A DNA stretch of 46,002 bases from CAZSHB01 sp964606885 (lineage in GTDB: Bacteria; Babelota; Babeliae; Babelales; CAIQNR01), in the NCBI GenBank assembly GCA_964606885.1, contig CAZSHB010000008.1, positions 1 to 46,002 on the forward strand, read 5' to 3'. The position numbers and the translations under genes were made by a program. Under the pieces are notes generated by a model. The model saw nothing but the letters and a program-made list of their open reading frames with translations. It was not told the DNA's origin and did not search any database. The first letter of the stretch is position 1; each line of letters begins with the position of its first letter. Below are positions 32,873 to 43,243 of the stretch, one piece after another.

Positions 32873-34423
32873 TTACTTTTTTGCAGTCTTCTTTTTTTCT
32901 GCAGTCACTGATTTAAAGTTCAACACAAAGTCGATCAATAAACGAACCCCAACACCCGTAGCAGAATTTAATCTAAAGTACGGTTTATCAGGAACATCAA
33001 ATGCTGCTGGAGCAATATCAAGATGTGCCCATGGTGTATCGCCTACAAAGTTACTTAAAAAACAAGCGCCATTGGTTGGACCTGCCTTATATTTTGTTTT
33101 GCCATCGTTACATAGATCGGCAATATCACCTTTTACCATCACTTTATATTCATCAATTAACGGTAGGCGCCATAATGCATCACCAGATGTTTCTGCTGCT
33201 GCTTGCAATTGTTCCGCAAGGTCATCATTTTGAGTAAGTAAACCACTAAAAAATGGTCCTACTGCGTGTGATGCTGCACCAGTAAGTGTTGCTACATCAA
33301 CCATAGCATCAGGTTTATAATGCTTAGTTGCGTATGCAAGTGCATCTGCAAGTACCAAGCGACCTTCAGCATCTGTATTACCAACCACCGTTGTTTTACC
33401 ATTATAGAAAGTCAAAATGTCGCCAGGACGGTTTGCTCCGCCACCAATCATATTTTCTGCAAGTGGCGCTACGGCAATAACGTTCACGTCTACTTTAAGA
33501 TCTGCAAGCACTGCAATTGCGTTAATAACCGCTGCTGCACCCGACATATCTTCCTTCATTGTTTCCATATAACCGGTCGGTTTTAAATTCAATCCGCCTG
33601 AATCGAACGTAATACCCTTACCTACTAATGCAACAGTTGGCGCATTCTTTTTAGTAGTTTTATATTCTACTAACACCAACTGACACTCGTTTTTAGAACC
33701 CATACCAACGGCTTTAAGACCACCCATACCCATTTTTTCAATCTGGTCTTCACCAAACACGGTAATCTTTAGCCCATGTTCTTTTGCAATTTTTTTAGCA
33801 CGGTCAGCAACATCTTTTGGCGCTAATTTATTAGCAGGTAAATCGATCCAATGGCGTGCACGGTTCACTGCATGAGCAATAGTTAATCCAAGCTCAACAC
33901 CTTTTTTTGTAGCTACTACAGCAGCTTTTGGAACAATAAGTGTAACATCTTTAAGCGCTACTTTTTTAGCATCTGCATCGGTAATAAATTCATCAAACAC
34001 ATAACTTGCCATTTCCATAGCAATCACTGTTACTTGACCGACTACTTCAGAAGTCATATGCAATTTTTTTGGATCCGGCATAACAAAAGCAACTGATGTT
34101 ACTTTTGCAGATTCTGCTAAACGGACTATCCGAGCCATTGCTTCGCGCAGACATTCGCGCGTTGCGCTTTCTGTAGTTGTTTTACCAAGGCCTACAAAAA
34201 AGAGGTATTTCACGCCCTTTTTAGTTGCCACTGGTAATGAGAACATTTGGCTTTTTTTACCGGTAATTTTTTTATCTTTTAAAAATGCACCAAGACCAGG
34301 GAAAAACTCTTTTTCAAGATCAATGCCTAACTCTTTTAACGCAAATCCTTCTGGCAAACAAAACGCATATGCATGTGCATCATGTTGCAATAAGGGTGTA
34401 TCGGTAACTTTATACTGTGCCAT
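32873..34423 (-). CDS. pepA: Leucyl aminopeptidase (M17, PepA)
   Basis: This cytoplasmic di-metal aminopeptidase removes N-terminal residues from peptides. At 516 residues it has the M17 C-terminal catalytic domain: GKGITFDSGGLNLKP (metal ligands) near 265-279, EDMSGAAAV near 288 and the signature NTDAEGRL at 349-356. Ala/Lys-rich tails lie at both ends, the C-terminus being KSVTAEKKKTAKK. A TATACT -10 box lies at 34469-34474. In an intracellular or nutrient-scavenging lifestyle it may recycle host peptides. Confidence 0.95.
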   Translation of the reverse strand: MAQYKVTDTPLLQHDAHAYAFCLPEGFALKELGIDLEKEFFPGLGAFLKDKKITGKKSQMFSLPVATKKGVKYLFFVGLGKTTTESATRECLREAMARIVRLAESAKVTSVAFVMPDPKKLHMTSEVVGQVTVIAMEMASYVFDEFITDADAKKVALKDVTLIVPKAAVVATKKGVELGLTIAHAVNRARHWIDLPANKLAPKDVADRAKKIAKEHGLKITVFGEDQIEKMGMGGLKAVGMGSKNECQLVLVEYKTTKKNAPTVALVGKGITFDSGGLNLKPTGYMETMKEDMSGAAAVINAIAVLADLKVDVNVIAVAPLAENMIGGGANRPGDILTFYNGKTTVVGNTDAEGRLVLADALAYATKHYKPDAMVDVATLTGAASHAVGPFFSGLLTQNDDLAEQLQAAAETSGDALWRLPLIDEYKVMVKGDIADLCNDGKTKYKAGPTNGACFLSNFVGDTPWAHLDIAPAAFDVPDKPYFRLNSATGVGVRLLIDFVLNFKSVTAEKKKTAKK

Positions 34424-34468
34424 ACGTAACTCCTTGTATACATCTGTACGATAAACTCAATTACAAAA

Positions 34469-34474
34469 AGTATA
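34469..34474 (-). promoter_or_regulatory. -10 box for pepA
   Basis: TATACT reads on the minus strand 45 bases before the pepA start; -35 not convincing. Confidence 0.35.
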
Positions 34475-34483
34475 CCAGGGAAA

Positions 34484-34516
34484 AGAAAAAGAGGACTTTT
34501 TTTACAAGTCCCCTTT
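34484..34516 (-). terminator. Intrinsic terminator of the giant exported-protein gene
   Basis: AAAGGGGACTT and AAGTCCTCTTT pair on the minus strand with one mismatch. TTCTTTTCC follows, giving a U-rich tail. Confidence 0.7.
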
Positions 34517-34536
34517 AAACGTATTAAACTTAATGA

Positions 34537-37500
34537 TTAATTATTCTTAACTTTGCCCGTACTATCAACACCATGAATGTTTAAGAAAGGATACAAGAAT
34601 TCAAGCGTGCCATACGGTGCACCATACGATAATGGATACAACGTACCAGATACCTGGATATACATCGTGCCTGTTGCAAGATCAACGTACGTATTTGGTG
34701 CTATCATTGGCTGTGTAGGAGCCGGCTGATTGAACGAAGCCAACACTCCCTTAGCATCTTTTTCTGTACCCTGCACTTGATACAACGAACATGCTTGAGC
34801 CAATCCGCTAGCAGCACTAAAGAACACATTGTTATTAGCAGGTGATACTGTCTGGTTTGATAACGCACCAGCATTAAGGGGAGCTGCTAAATAACTTGTA
34901 CCTTGTAATGACGTCACCACTTGCACACCATTATTGATATTTGCTAGCTGATCCCGCCCCACACTGCTGTACACAAAGTTAAATACTTTTGGCAGTGTAC
35001 CAGTCACAGACACATTTGAGATCTGATCAGCACCTACTTGTTCAGGATTTATAACCAGATAAGAAGCGCTCTTACCCCATGCTGTTGGCGCTAATGCATT
35101 TACTGTTGGTGTTGTAGGTGTTGACGCTGTAGCTGCTGGTGCATTTGTTGCCGTTGCTGATACTGGCGTTGTTGCTGCTGCTATCGTTGTATAATCGAAA
35201 ATACCTGCATTTACCGTAGGAGCTGAAAGATTAAACGGCGCTTGTGTCGGGTCGGCTAACGGAGTTAACAACATATAATTATTTGGATAATACTGACCCT
35301 TTTGTGGAGCATTCCATATAGTACCTGCTGCATTCGTATCTTCGTTAGAAGCAATAAAGTAATAACGGCCTGCAGATGTTGCTGATGTTTGTGGGTACGA
35401 CGTCACCACCGACAATAAACTCTTACCTGGAGTCATCAATCCGCACACATAATAATCTTGAGACACTGCAGTATTAGGTGCAGCAATCGTTGCTTGGCTA
35501 CCTACACTAGTACCTGCTGCAAGATTACCTGTAAACACTGCAACAAACGGTGTTGCTGCTAAGAATGTGTTAATCTGCGTAGATGTGAGATAACTTGCGT
35601 TATTATTTATGTTAGCAGTTTGCGGCATCTTGGTGGTGGTAACACCTGGTAATGCTTGCGTAAATACCACTGGTCCATTACCAGATGCTGGCGTTACGAA
35701 ATACACACTTGGTACTGATGGAATTTGCGTAAGTATAGTACCATCAGCACAGGTGGTATTAATCGCAATCAGTGAACCATTACTAAATGCCGTTGCAAGT
35801 GTTGTCTGCATACCGGTTGGTTGTTGATTAGCATCTAACGCTGGAGTAACCGTTGTTGGAGTACCAACGTTGGCAATCATGCCTTGACTATTAATAGTTA
35901 AAGGAGCTGCTTGCACCACGACATTGCCGCCAACTGTTGCATAACTATAACGCGTACCATTTGCTCCCGTTTTAATATCATAGCTATTACCGTACTCAAT
36001 TGGCGAAAGCACTTGATAGCCATTATTGTCAAACTGTTGGAACAATGCAGCATACGTCGGCATGTTAGTTATTGGATCATACTGACTCCACACAAACAGC
36101 GGATTGGTCAAATTAAGATACGCAGTAGTTCCAGAACCAACACTGGTATACGCCACTGCCACTTGCTGTAAGCGTGGTGAGCCATCAAGGTTAAACTCAT
36201 CACCAGAAACAAGATCAACATAATAATCACTGAGCACACTTGTCTTTGAAGTTTTTGCTATTGTTTGAGCAAAACTAGAGAGAGGATTGCTTGATACACG
36301 ACGCATTAAGAAATTATTTGCCAACACATTTTGATAATAATAATCAGTTTCTAAGGTGTTATTTACGGATGATAACTGACCAAGATACTGCATATAATTT
36401 GGCGCTGATGTTGAACCTGAAGTAGTCGCAGCACCTGCAGCAAGCGTTTGATCCGTAGAAGACATCGGTAATGGAAGCGAACTCATTGGTAGTACCAATG
36501 TTTGCACACCATTACTTGCAACGCTTACACCATAATGTGCACGCATTGCCTGTAAATTGAATTCCGCCATACCAGCACCCGGTTGTATCGTTGTAACTGT
36601 TGGATCTGTTGGTATGGTGTAGTAATAACCTATCCCCGTATCAGCTGTACCATTTGGTTGGTTAAAAGCAAACCACGTTACACTTGGCGTTGTAGCTGGA
36701 CCTACCTGATTATTTGCTATCACAAATGGTGTTACTGATGCTTGCAAGAAATACTCTTTACCATTGGTATACAAGTTTGGAAATTGTGTGCTTGTCGATT
36801 GTTTTAACGCTGTAAAGAACGATACCGGAAGCGATAAACTTGGTTGCGCTGGTGCAGGTGGTAATTGTGTTGATTGATAGATATCTGCCAACGTTTCTAA
36901 ATATCCATTTGCTGTTAAAACAGTTGGCACATTCTTAAGTTGCCCCAGCAAACTAGCTGTCGGAATATTAGTAGTTGTTATAGATATCGTTGAAGATTGA
37001 TAATACACATTACCACTGACCAAACTGATCATACATGGTGTTGCTGCACTCAGAGGTGCTTGCGATACTGTTGGCTGATTATTTTGATCTAACACACCAC
37101 ACACCCAATAATCTGTTGCGGTATTCCATGCATCCGTTACAGACGCTCCTGAAGCAACCGTTGCAACAGCATAAATGTAACTGCTAATTGCATCTGGATT
37201 GAGTAACAACTGCTTGCCTGCAAAATAGTTTTCTGTTAGCAGCTGTTGGAATCTGACATCGTTTTGGTAAATCACATACTGTAAGCTGTTTGCTAAAGCA
37301 GGATTACTATTTTCTAATTGCGCAAGTGATGTCTTTTGTGCAGCCAATGCTTTTTCGATAATGCTTGCTACATCAAAAATACGAGGTAACGTACCGTTGA
37401 CCATAGCAAAGTTACATAAGAAGCTCGGTTGCATGGTACAGCCACTTACTGGAGCTGTTGGAATAAACACATAGCCATTTTTAATATCAATTAAGACTGG

Positions 37501-40500
37501 GTTAGTTATTGATGTAAACGAACCACCAATCGTGCTAAAGTCGCTTACTTCGTACGACGGTTTAATAGTACTATTATTAAGTTGCGCAACCACCATCAGA
37601 TCTTGACTATCAAAACTTGGTAACGCTTGATAGAAGTAGTTACCATTTTTTGCATTGTTCGCACTTAACGTGAGATACAAACCAGGCACAATGTTAAACG
37701 GACCTTCTTCAAACTGAACTTCTGGTCCTGATGTTATTGCCGTGCTAAACCATCTGTTAAAGGAATCGTTTAAAGTTGCTACTGTTGCTGCAGGTAGCAC
37801 ACTGATCAACGATGCTGCTGCGTTATTATTGGCAATCTCTAGCTGACTGTTTGCTGGACATGCTGTGCCTGTTACCCATGCTAAATTCGTATCACTGCTT
37901 TGTCCTGCGCCGAGCGTAGCGTTAGTACATATATTATACCCTTGGTACATTGCCCAATACATAGGCTCTACATATAACAGATCGCCAATACTATTACCTT
38001 CTGCTCGTGCTTCAACAGGAATGGTCCCGTTAGCAATCTTTTGATTAAACGCAGAAAGATTTGCTTGCGCCGTAAGTACCGCTTGTGCTTGTGGAGTTTT
38101 TGAAAGATTTGGCGTTGTTGAAGGTAATGCAGTATACGCATTTGTAGCGGTCACTAATGCATTATTTAGCTGTAGCATAGTAACGTAATCTGACTGACTC
38201 TTTGGCACCATATTATACGGATTAAGATCTGTTGGCATATACGCTGTTGCCATTGGTAGATTTACCGTACCTACAGCAGTACCACCAACCGTTACTGATG
38301 AGTTAGGATCGCTAATCAAACTCATATTATTGTTTCTCATCAGTACATTCATACGGCGTGTTGGTGGTTGAGGAATATAATCTGAAGTAAACACTTTACC
38401 CGTAATTAAACTTACCAGTGCTGTAATACCAGAACCTGAAGACTGTTCGTTAGGGAATGCATCGGTTGCAAGCGGCAGAATAACAAATGCAGAACGAGTA
38501 CCACCATTACTTGTTGTTACTTGTGCTTCACCAAGCGCAATTACATAATCATCAATTGGATTGCCTTGTGCATCAACACCCAGTGCGCCAATTGCTCGAT
38601 ACAGTAAAATGCCGTTGTCTTCTGAACCTACAAATTTTTGCTTAACGGTAAATGGTACTGGCTGCACTGTTTTTGTTGAAGCTACTGTAGCACCAGAAGC
38701 AAGTTGATCAAACGTTAAGGTAATAGCCTCTTCTTCGTTACCTTGCACTAATTCAAGGTTAACTTTTTCAAATGTAAAGCCATTTTTAATATATGGACCT
38801 TCAACAATCAGATTTGTTGCATAATCTGCCATCACAGCAATTTGATGCAATAACGCAGAACCCGTACCGTTTGTTGTTTTATTACTTTGATCAAATCCTT
38901 TTAACTGATTTGTCAGTGTTGCCCATACCTGACTTGCAATACCGGTGATCCCCGAACTATTAGACACCGGAATAAGTCCAGCGCCACCGCCTAATGCGTA
39001 GGTGCGACCAGAAACAAGACTACATACATTCACAACTGCATCATTAGGAACATACTTAAACTTACCGTCGTCTGTAATCTCAGCATTGTAAGCAGAAACT
39101 ATATTGTAATTATTATCTAGCAACACCACGTAATCTTTTAAAATTGAGGGCGCAGCACTAGAAGTAAGACCAGCACCTACTGGCATGGTACCAAGAGGAC
39201 TATGTTTATGCATAAATTGAGCAATAGGCGTATCCTGAAGATTAGTCCCTATAAACTTAGGTACCGTTTCGTACACATAGATACCCATTGCATTAATGAA
39301 CAATTCTGGTGATACACCTTGCGAACCATAATTACCTTTTAATGCATCATTTGCATCGGTAAGCGCATCCATCTTCTGTTGCAACATAGTTTGACGAGCA
39401 TTTGCATCATCCATACCTTGTGAAGTTTTAGATGATTTATCACCGCTCAAAATACCACTCACTAAAGACTGTTGTGCAACTAAGAAATCCTGCAATTGTG
39501 TTTTTGTATTTGTAAGTTGCGCGGCATCACCCGAGCCTCTATCTATCAGTGTTTGTAATACTGCTGCACCAAAACCAATACCCATTACTTGCTGAATACT
39601 AATCGTGCTGTTAAAGCCCGTTTTCATACAGGTGCTGTATACTGTTTTTGCATCTCCAGAAGAACCATTTGCCGTCATCGTACATGCACCAGAGCCAGCT
39701 CGCATAGGTTGTAAGAACTGAGCAAGGGCTTTATTGATCATGGCTGGTGGCAACGTTCCTTGATTATCAAATAAGAACGATAATGCTTTATTACTTGTTA
39801 CCGTTGCTGTTTCTGTTTTTACATTGCCAAATGGTAACCAATCTTTCCAGCTTGATACGTGCGATTCACCTTCTGCTGTACCGCCTACACCTTTACCAAG
39901 AATCGTTGCTAAATATTTTGCAACAGGACCGGCACCGACATTACCTTCTGCAGAACTATCTTTATCTGCAACAAGCGAAATTGCATCTGTTGATACACCA
40001 CCAGATGCATCAAAGGTAAACCCTGTATTAAGATGAATTAATTTACCTGTTTGTGGAATGTAACTTGAACCCCATGGTGTGTACTGATCAGCGATTGATA
40101 CATAGTAGTCACCATCAAGAAGCGTACCTGTATCAAAATTATTAGCACTTTCAGATGCATCTGCTGAAACGGCTTTGTAGATAAACAGACCGTTCATAGG
40201 CGAACCTTTAGGAATCAAGAACGCTGGAATTTGTAACGTTAAATTACCAAACTGTTGTACCGATGTGAGCATTGCATACTGTTCTGCAGCTTGTGCCGCT
40301 TGCACACGGTTTTGTTCAAGAATATTAGGAACGGTAAAAATAACTGCTTGTCCTAAACCATGCAGTACCGTACTTACCAATCCTGTAAGTTTTCCACCAA
40401 CCCACTTTGCACCACGCCATACCTGTTTTGCACCAGCTTCTGCTACTATTTTTGTTTTTGTCCATGTTTTTTCTATTTGTTCTTGAGCAGCTTTAATTGC

Positions 40501-41769
40501 AGTGCGTTGTTCTTGTACAACTGTTTTATTCACATCATTAGATAAGTTATCGAAACTTTTTGTTACTTGCGTTACTTCACCATCAATCCCTTCAACCGAT
40601 TTTATGCTAAACAAACTTTCATCAGTTGAATCAAAACGCCATTGTAGATTCCCGTCTGCATCTACTTGGAACTTTACCCCTTCAGGATCGGTAACAGATT
40701 TAAGAATTGGATTTTTTTCAGCAGACATATTAACAGTAGCGCCATCACTGCGCGTAACAGTGTATTCACCAGTTTTAGGATTGAACGTAGTTTCTAACGT
40801 GCCTGTACCTTTTGGCATTCTAGCAACTGTACCATCGTACCCAGTAGCCTTCATCACCTTCATTGACGAACCATCAGCAGCGTCAACTACTCCGCGATTG
40901 ATTCTTTCTAATATAAAATCTTCTCGCACTGCTAACTGATCACCTAACGCACCATCTGCAGCGCTCAATTGCTTGCGCACATTATCAACAGTACCAGTTA
41001 ATGTTGTATACTTATCAACAACAAACTTTTTTGGACTATCAACAAACGTTCTTTTCCACCAGCCCGATTCTTCTTTGAACGGCTGTTCTTGTGTTACCGC
41101 CTCTGGCGTTTGAGGTTCACCATTGCCACCATCTTTATTCTGATTAGCAGCATCAGGATTTACCCCTTCAACTGAATTTTTTACAGCTTCAGTCGTCGCC
41201 GTATCCGCCGATCCAGCTACCAAATCTGCTGCTATTACTTCCTGTTGTTGCTGTTCTGTAAGCGCCGATGCTTCTGGTTCTTCAAACGCCTCTTCATCAT
41301 CTGCACCAGCTTTTTCTATATCAGATTGATACGCTGCAAGGTCTTCTGGATTTTGTTTAAAAAAAACCTGAGCGTCATTTATCGTATTTTCTAGAGCACT
41401 TTGTTCTGTCTGCGTACCAAAACTTTCTGCAAAATTATCGCCTTTTTTCATGTTGTTTAAAATCGATTCTGTTGTTCTTTTAGCAATTGCAGCAACATCT
41501 TCAGCAGCAATTGTTTCCCCTTTAACCTGAAGTGACTCAAGAGCTTGCGTAATTTGTGTATTCAGGTGAGTTACTTCTTCTTCTGTAAGTTGCCGTTCAC
41601 TGCCCGATAAATCACCAGAAAGACTTTCTTCTAGTGCAGAATCCACACCCTTACTTACGTTACCTTCTATTCCCTCTTCTAATCCTGCAAACTCACCGGT
41701 CCATGCTGTATAGGGCACAAACGTAACGGCCAGAAAGAACAGAACGGCTATTTTTTTGAAAGTTGTCAT
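34537..41769 (-). CDS. Giant exported repeat protein, unknown function
   Basis: The product is about 2410 residues from ATG 41769. A GGGGTGA site upstream and the signal peptide MTTFKKIAVLFFLAVTFVPY decide this start over one at 41796. The N-terminal 250 residues are Glu/Gln/Ala-rich and helical. Around 440-500 are basic amphipathic and hydrophobic segments (WRGAKWVGGKL, AVIFTVPNIL). The rest is Ser/Thr/Asn/Ala-rich and beta-like, with degenerate modules. NG-x3-Y-x-A (NGLFIYKAV 526, NGILLYRAI 1052, NGNYFYQAL 1375) is each followed by D-Y/hydrophobic-V and a closing G-x-hydrophobic strand. Variants DYYVDLVSGD, DYWVCGVLD and DYYVCGLMT occur later. It looks like a surface or secreted adhesin-type protein, but no known domain is recognised. 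Confidence 0.75.
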   Translation of the reverse strand: MTTFKKIAVLFFLAVTFVPYTAWTGEFAGLEEGIEGNVSKGVDSALEESLSGDLSGSERQLTEEEVTHLNTQITQALESLQVKGETIAAEDVAAIAKRTTESILNNMKKGDNFAESFGTQTEQSALENTINDAQVFFKQNPEDLAAYQSDIEKAGADDEEAFEEPEASALTEQQQQEVIAADLVAGSADTATTEAVKNSVEGVNPDAANQNKDGGNGEPQTPEAVTQEQPFKEESGWWKRTFVDSPKKFVVDKYTTLTGTVDNVRKQLSAADGALGDQLAVREDFILERINRGVVDAADGSSMKVMKATGYDGTVARMPKGTGTLETTFNPKTGEYTVTRSDGATVNMSAEKNPILKSVTDPEGVKFQVDADGNLQWRFDSTDESLFSIKSVEGIDGEVTQVTKSFDNLSNDVNKTVVQEQRTAIKAAQEQIEKTWTKTKIVAEAGAKQVWRGAKWVGGKLTGLVSTVLHGLGQAVIFTVPNILEQNRVQAAQAAEQYAMLTSVQQFGNLTLQIPAFLIPKGSPMNGLFIYKAVSADASESANNFDTGTLLDGDYYVSIADQYTPWGSSYIPQTGKLIHLNTGFTFDASGGVSTDAISLVADKDSSAEGNVGAGPVAKYLATILGKGVGGTAEGESHVSSWKDWLPFGNVKTETATVTSNKALSFLFDNQGTLPPAMINKALAQFLQPMRAGSGACTMTANGSSGDAKTVYSTCMKTGFNSTISIQQVMGIGFGAAVLQTLIDRGSGDAAQLTNTKTQLQDFLVAQQSLVSGILSGDKSSKTSQGMDDANARQTMLQQKMDALTDANDALKGNYGSQGVSPELFINAMGIYVYETVPKFIGTNLQDTPIAQFMHKHSPLGTMPVGAGLTSSAAPSILKDYVVLLDNNYNIVSAYNAEITDDGKFKYVPNDAVVNVCSLVSGRTYALGGGAGLIPVSNSSGITGIASQVWATLTNQLKGFDQSNKTTNGTGSALLHQIAVMADYATNLIVEGPYIKNGFTFEKVNLELVQGNEEEAITLTFDQLASGATVASTKTVQPVPFTVKQKFVGSEDNGILLYRAIGALGVDAQGNPIDDYVIALGEAQVTTSNGGTRSAFVILPLATDAFPNEQSSGSGITALVSLITGKVFTSDYIPQPPTRRMNVLMRNNNMSLISDPNSSVTVGGTAVGTVNLPMATAYMPTDLNPYNMVPKSQSDYVTMLQLNNALVTATNAYTALPSTTPNLSKTPQAQAVLTAQANLSAFNQKIANGTIPVEARAEGNSIGDLLYVEPMYWAMYQGYNICTNATLGAGQSSDTNLAWVTGTACPANSQLEIANNNAAASLISVLPAATVATLNDSFNRWFSTAITSGPEVQFEEGPFNIVPGLYLTLSANNAKNGNYFYQALPSFDSQDLMVVAQLNNSTIKPSYEVSDFSTIGGSFTSITNPVLIDIKNGYVFIPTAPVSGCTMQPSFLCNFAMVNGTLPRIFDVASIIEKALAAQKTSLAQLENSNPALANSLQYVIYQNDVRFQQLLTENYFAGKQLLLNPDAISSYIYAVATVASGASVTDAWNTATDYWVCGVLDQNNQPTVSQAPLSAATPCMISLVSGNVYYQSSTISITTTNIPTASLLGQLKNVPTVLTANGYLETLADIYQSTQLPPAPAQPSLSLPVSFFTALKQSTSTQFPNLYTNGKEYFLQASVTPFVIANNQVGPATTPSVTWFAFNQPNGTADTGIGYYYTIPTDPTVTTIQPGAGMAEFNLQAMRAHYGVSVASNGVQTLVLPMSSLPLPMSSTDQTLAAGAATTSGSTSAPNYMQYLGQLSSVNNTLETDYYYQNVLANNFLMRRVSSNPLSSFAQTIAKTSKTSVLSDYYVDLVSGDEFNLDGSPRLQQVAVAYTSVGSGTTAYLNLTNPLFVWSQYDPITNMPTYAALFQQFDNNGYQVLSPIEYGNSYDIKTGANGTRYSYATVGGNVVVQAAPLTINSQGMIANVGTPTTVTPALDANQQPTGMQTTLATAFSNGSLIAINTTCADGTILTQIPSVPSVYFVTPASGNGPVVFTQALPGVTTTKMPQTANINNNASYLTSTQINTFLAATPFVAVFTGNLAAGTSVGSQATIAAPNTAVSQDYYVCGLMTPGKSLLSVVTSYPQTSATSAGRYYFIASNEDTNAAGTIWNAPQKGQYYPNNYMLLTPLADPTQAPFNLSAPTVNAGIFDYTTIAAATTPVSATATNAPAATASTPTTPTVNALAPTAWGKSASYLVINPEQVGADQISNVSVTGTLPKVFNFVYSSVGRDQLANINNGVQVVTSLQGTSYLAAPLNAGALSNQTVSPANNNVFFSAASGLAQACSLYQVQGTEKDAKGVLASFNQPAPTQPMIAPNTYVDLATGTMYIQVSGTLYPLSYGAPYGTLEFLYPFLNIHGVDSTGKVKNN

Positions 41770-41806
41770 GTACTCACCCCTTTTTTTAATAAGCAAAGTA
41801 CAAATG

Positions 41807-41836
41807 AGTATAGTTAAGAGAGACTGACCAGAACAA
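41807..41836 (-). promoter_or_regulatory. Candidate promoter of the giant exported-protein gene
   Basis: On the minus strand TTGTTC (41831-41836) and TATACT (41807-41812) are separated by 18 bases, 38 bases before ATG 41769. Confidence 0.45.
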
Positions 41837-41840
41837 GGGT

Positions 41841-42911
41841 TTAACGTTTAGACTTATAGACTAAGCGTGATGAAGGGTTCTTTGCCAGCTGATCGAGCAT
41901 AGCATTAAGAAAGGCGGTAATTTTTTCACGGTATTCTTCTGGCTGAGAAAAATAAGAGTCCACATGCCCACGCCCTGCAGATATCCACAACTGCTTACCC
42001 GTAGAAGGTGCAGCCGCATGGACACGCACAAACGCATCTTTTGGTACCTGCTGATCAGCCTCGCAACCAATAATAAAGCACGGCACTTGTACCTGAGCAA
42101 TAGCTTGGGCCGGTTTAACAGGTTGAATACAGGTCGCTACATCAGTAGCATCCATACCCACCGTTTTTAGTAGAAATTTAAGCGTACCGTTCATATTAGG
42201 GTTAAATGCATACCAAGACAAAACTTTTTTTAAGGGTGCTGCCATATCATACCCACCAATACTAAACGTTAAACGTTCAAGGCCCGTATTAATAACATTT
42301 TCCATCGCATCAAAAGGCGAGTCTAAAATTAACGCATCAAACAAAGGGTCTTGAGCTTGTGCAAGAATCAATGTTGCTGCGCCCATAGACATCCCATACC
42401 CAAACAACGGTAAATCCCGGAGTTTTTCATGTTCTCTAATAAATTGAACTGCTGCCTGAATATCCCGTACTTCGTGTTGACCAAATGAACAACACTCAGA
42501 ACCTTTATGTGCACCATGCGCACGAAAATCAAAAATTAACGTATTATATTCTGGAAAAAGCGTACGGATCACGCGCGTATCAGTTAAATCTCTTTTAAAT
42601 CCATGGCACAAGAGCACCGTCCCTTTTGCATTTGGACGCAATAACAGCTCACCGGGCCTTACTAACACCGAACCGTCTTCTTCTTGAACTTGTAAAGCAA
42701 CCTTAGTAATAGTTGGCTGTTCTTGACGTAAGGATGCAACCGTTGGCACTGCAAGCGGTAATGGTAACGCAGTCGCTTGTGTGTTTTGCACTGGCATAAC
42801 AACCGGCACAACTGATGACTGACCAGCATACAGATTTGATACCAATACTGGTATTGCCACCAGAGTGACGAGCATCAACAGACGATAGGTTACTTTTAGA
42901 CGGGTCTCCAT
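41841..42911 (-). CDS. Exported alpha/beta hydrolase
   Basis: The 356-residue product has an N-terminal hydrophobic signal or anchor (LLMLVTLVAIPVLVSNLYA). It then has an alpha/beta-hydrolase fold like the BEM46/FrsA-type peptidase_S9-like esterases: oxyanion motif LLCHGFKRD, LIFDFRAHGAHKG, nucleophile S175 in GYGMSMGAATL, acid D286 in CEADQQVP and H316 in GRGHVDSY. The triad is complete. Substrate unknown (ester, lipid or peptide). It lies upstream of the giant protein gene on the same strand but with a separate promoter between them. A GGGAGAGGGG site lies just before ATG 42911. Confidence 0.83.
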   Translation of the reverse strand: METRLKVTYRLLMLVTLVAIPVLVSNLYAGQSSVVPVVMPVQNTQATALPLPLAVPTVASLRQEQPTITKVALQVQEEDGSVLVRPGELLLRPNAKGTVLLCHGFKRDLTDTRVIRTLFPEYNTLIFDFRAHGAHKGSECCSFGQHEVRDIQAAVQFIREHEKLRDLPLFGYGMSMGAATLILAQAQDPLFDALILDSPFDAMENVINTGLERLTFSIGGYDMAAPLKKVLSWYAFNPNMNGTLKFLLKTVGMDATDVATCIQPVKPAQAIAQVQVPCFIIGCEADQQVPKDAFVRVHAAAPSTGKQLWISAGRGHVDSYFSQPEEYREKITAFLNAMLDQLAKNPSSRLVYKSKR

Positions 42912-43243
42912 TTCCCCTCTCCCTTTTTATACTTATGTATCATAGTTAATAGTAGTGCAAAAACTTTTCACATTGCAATAATTTAACAAAGAAAATAGAA
43001 GGTGAGCTTAAAATAGCTATCAATAAGCCTATTAGCTCTTATGACTATTTGCTCAAACTTTTTAGTAAAAGCATGTACTCACTCACAGCATCCAGGTCTT
43101 TTATAAGCTTTCTTGCGAGCACAACCACCCCCTTATCACTTTATTTTTCCGCACAACAGTATTTTCAGATTGACATTTTAAGACGGATTTTGATACAATA
43201 ATTTTTAGAATAACGATTATAGAAACTTAGAGGGGGTTTACGT
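42912..43243. other. 332-base divergent intergenic region
   Basis: It holds the upstream signals of the hydrolase (minus) and of the zinc-finger operon (plus). I see no ORF of note, no tRNA and no stable hairpin. The only strong element is the promoter at 43170-43199. Confidence 0.5.
43170..43199 (+). promoter_or_regulatory. Strong candidate promoter of the zinc-finger gene pair
   Basis: A consensus TTGACA (43170-43175) is followed after 18 bases by TACAAT (43194-43199), 44 bases before the ATG. This is a bacterial sigma-70-type promoter in front of eukaryote-like coding sequence. Confidence 0.6.

Noticed and set aside
40502..40939. Plus-strand ORF of 145 codons inside the giant protein gene
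   Set aside because: Antisense shadow of the long gene, with Ser/Pro-rich composition typical of such shadows.
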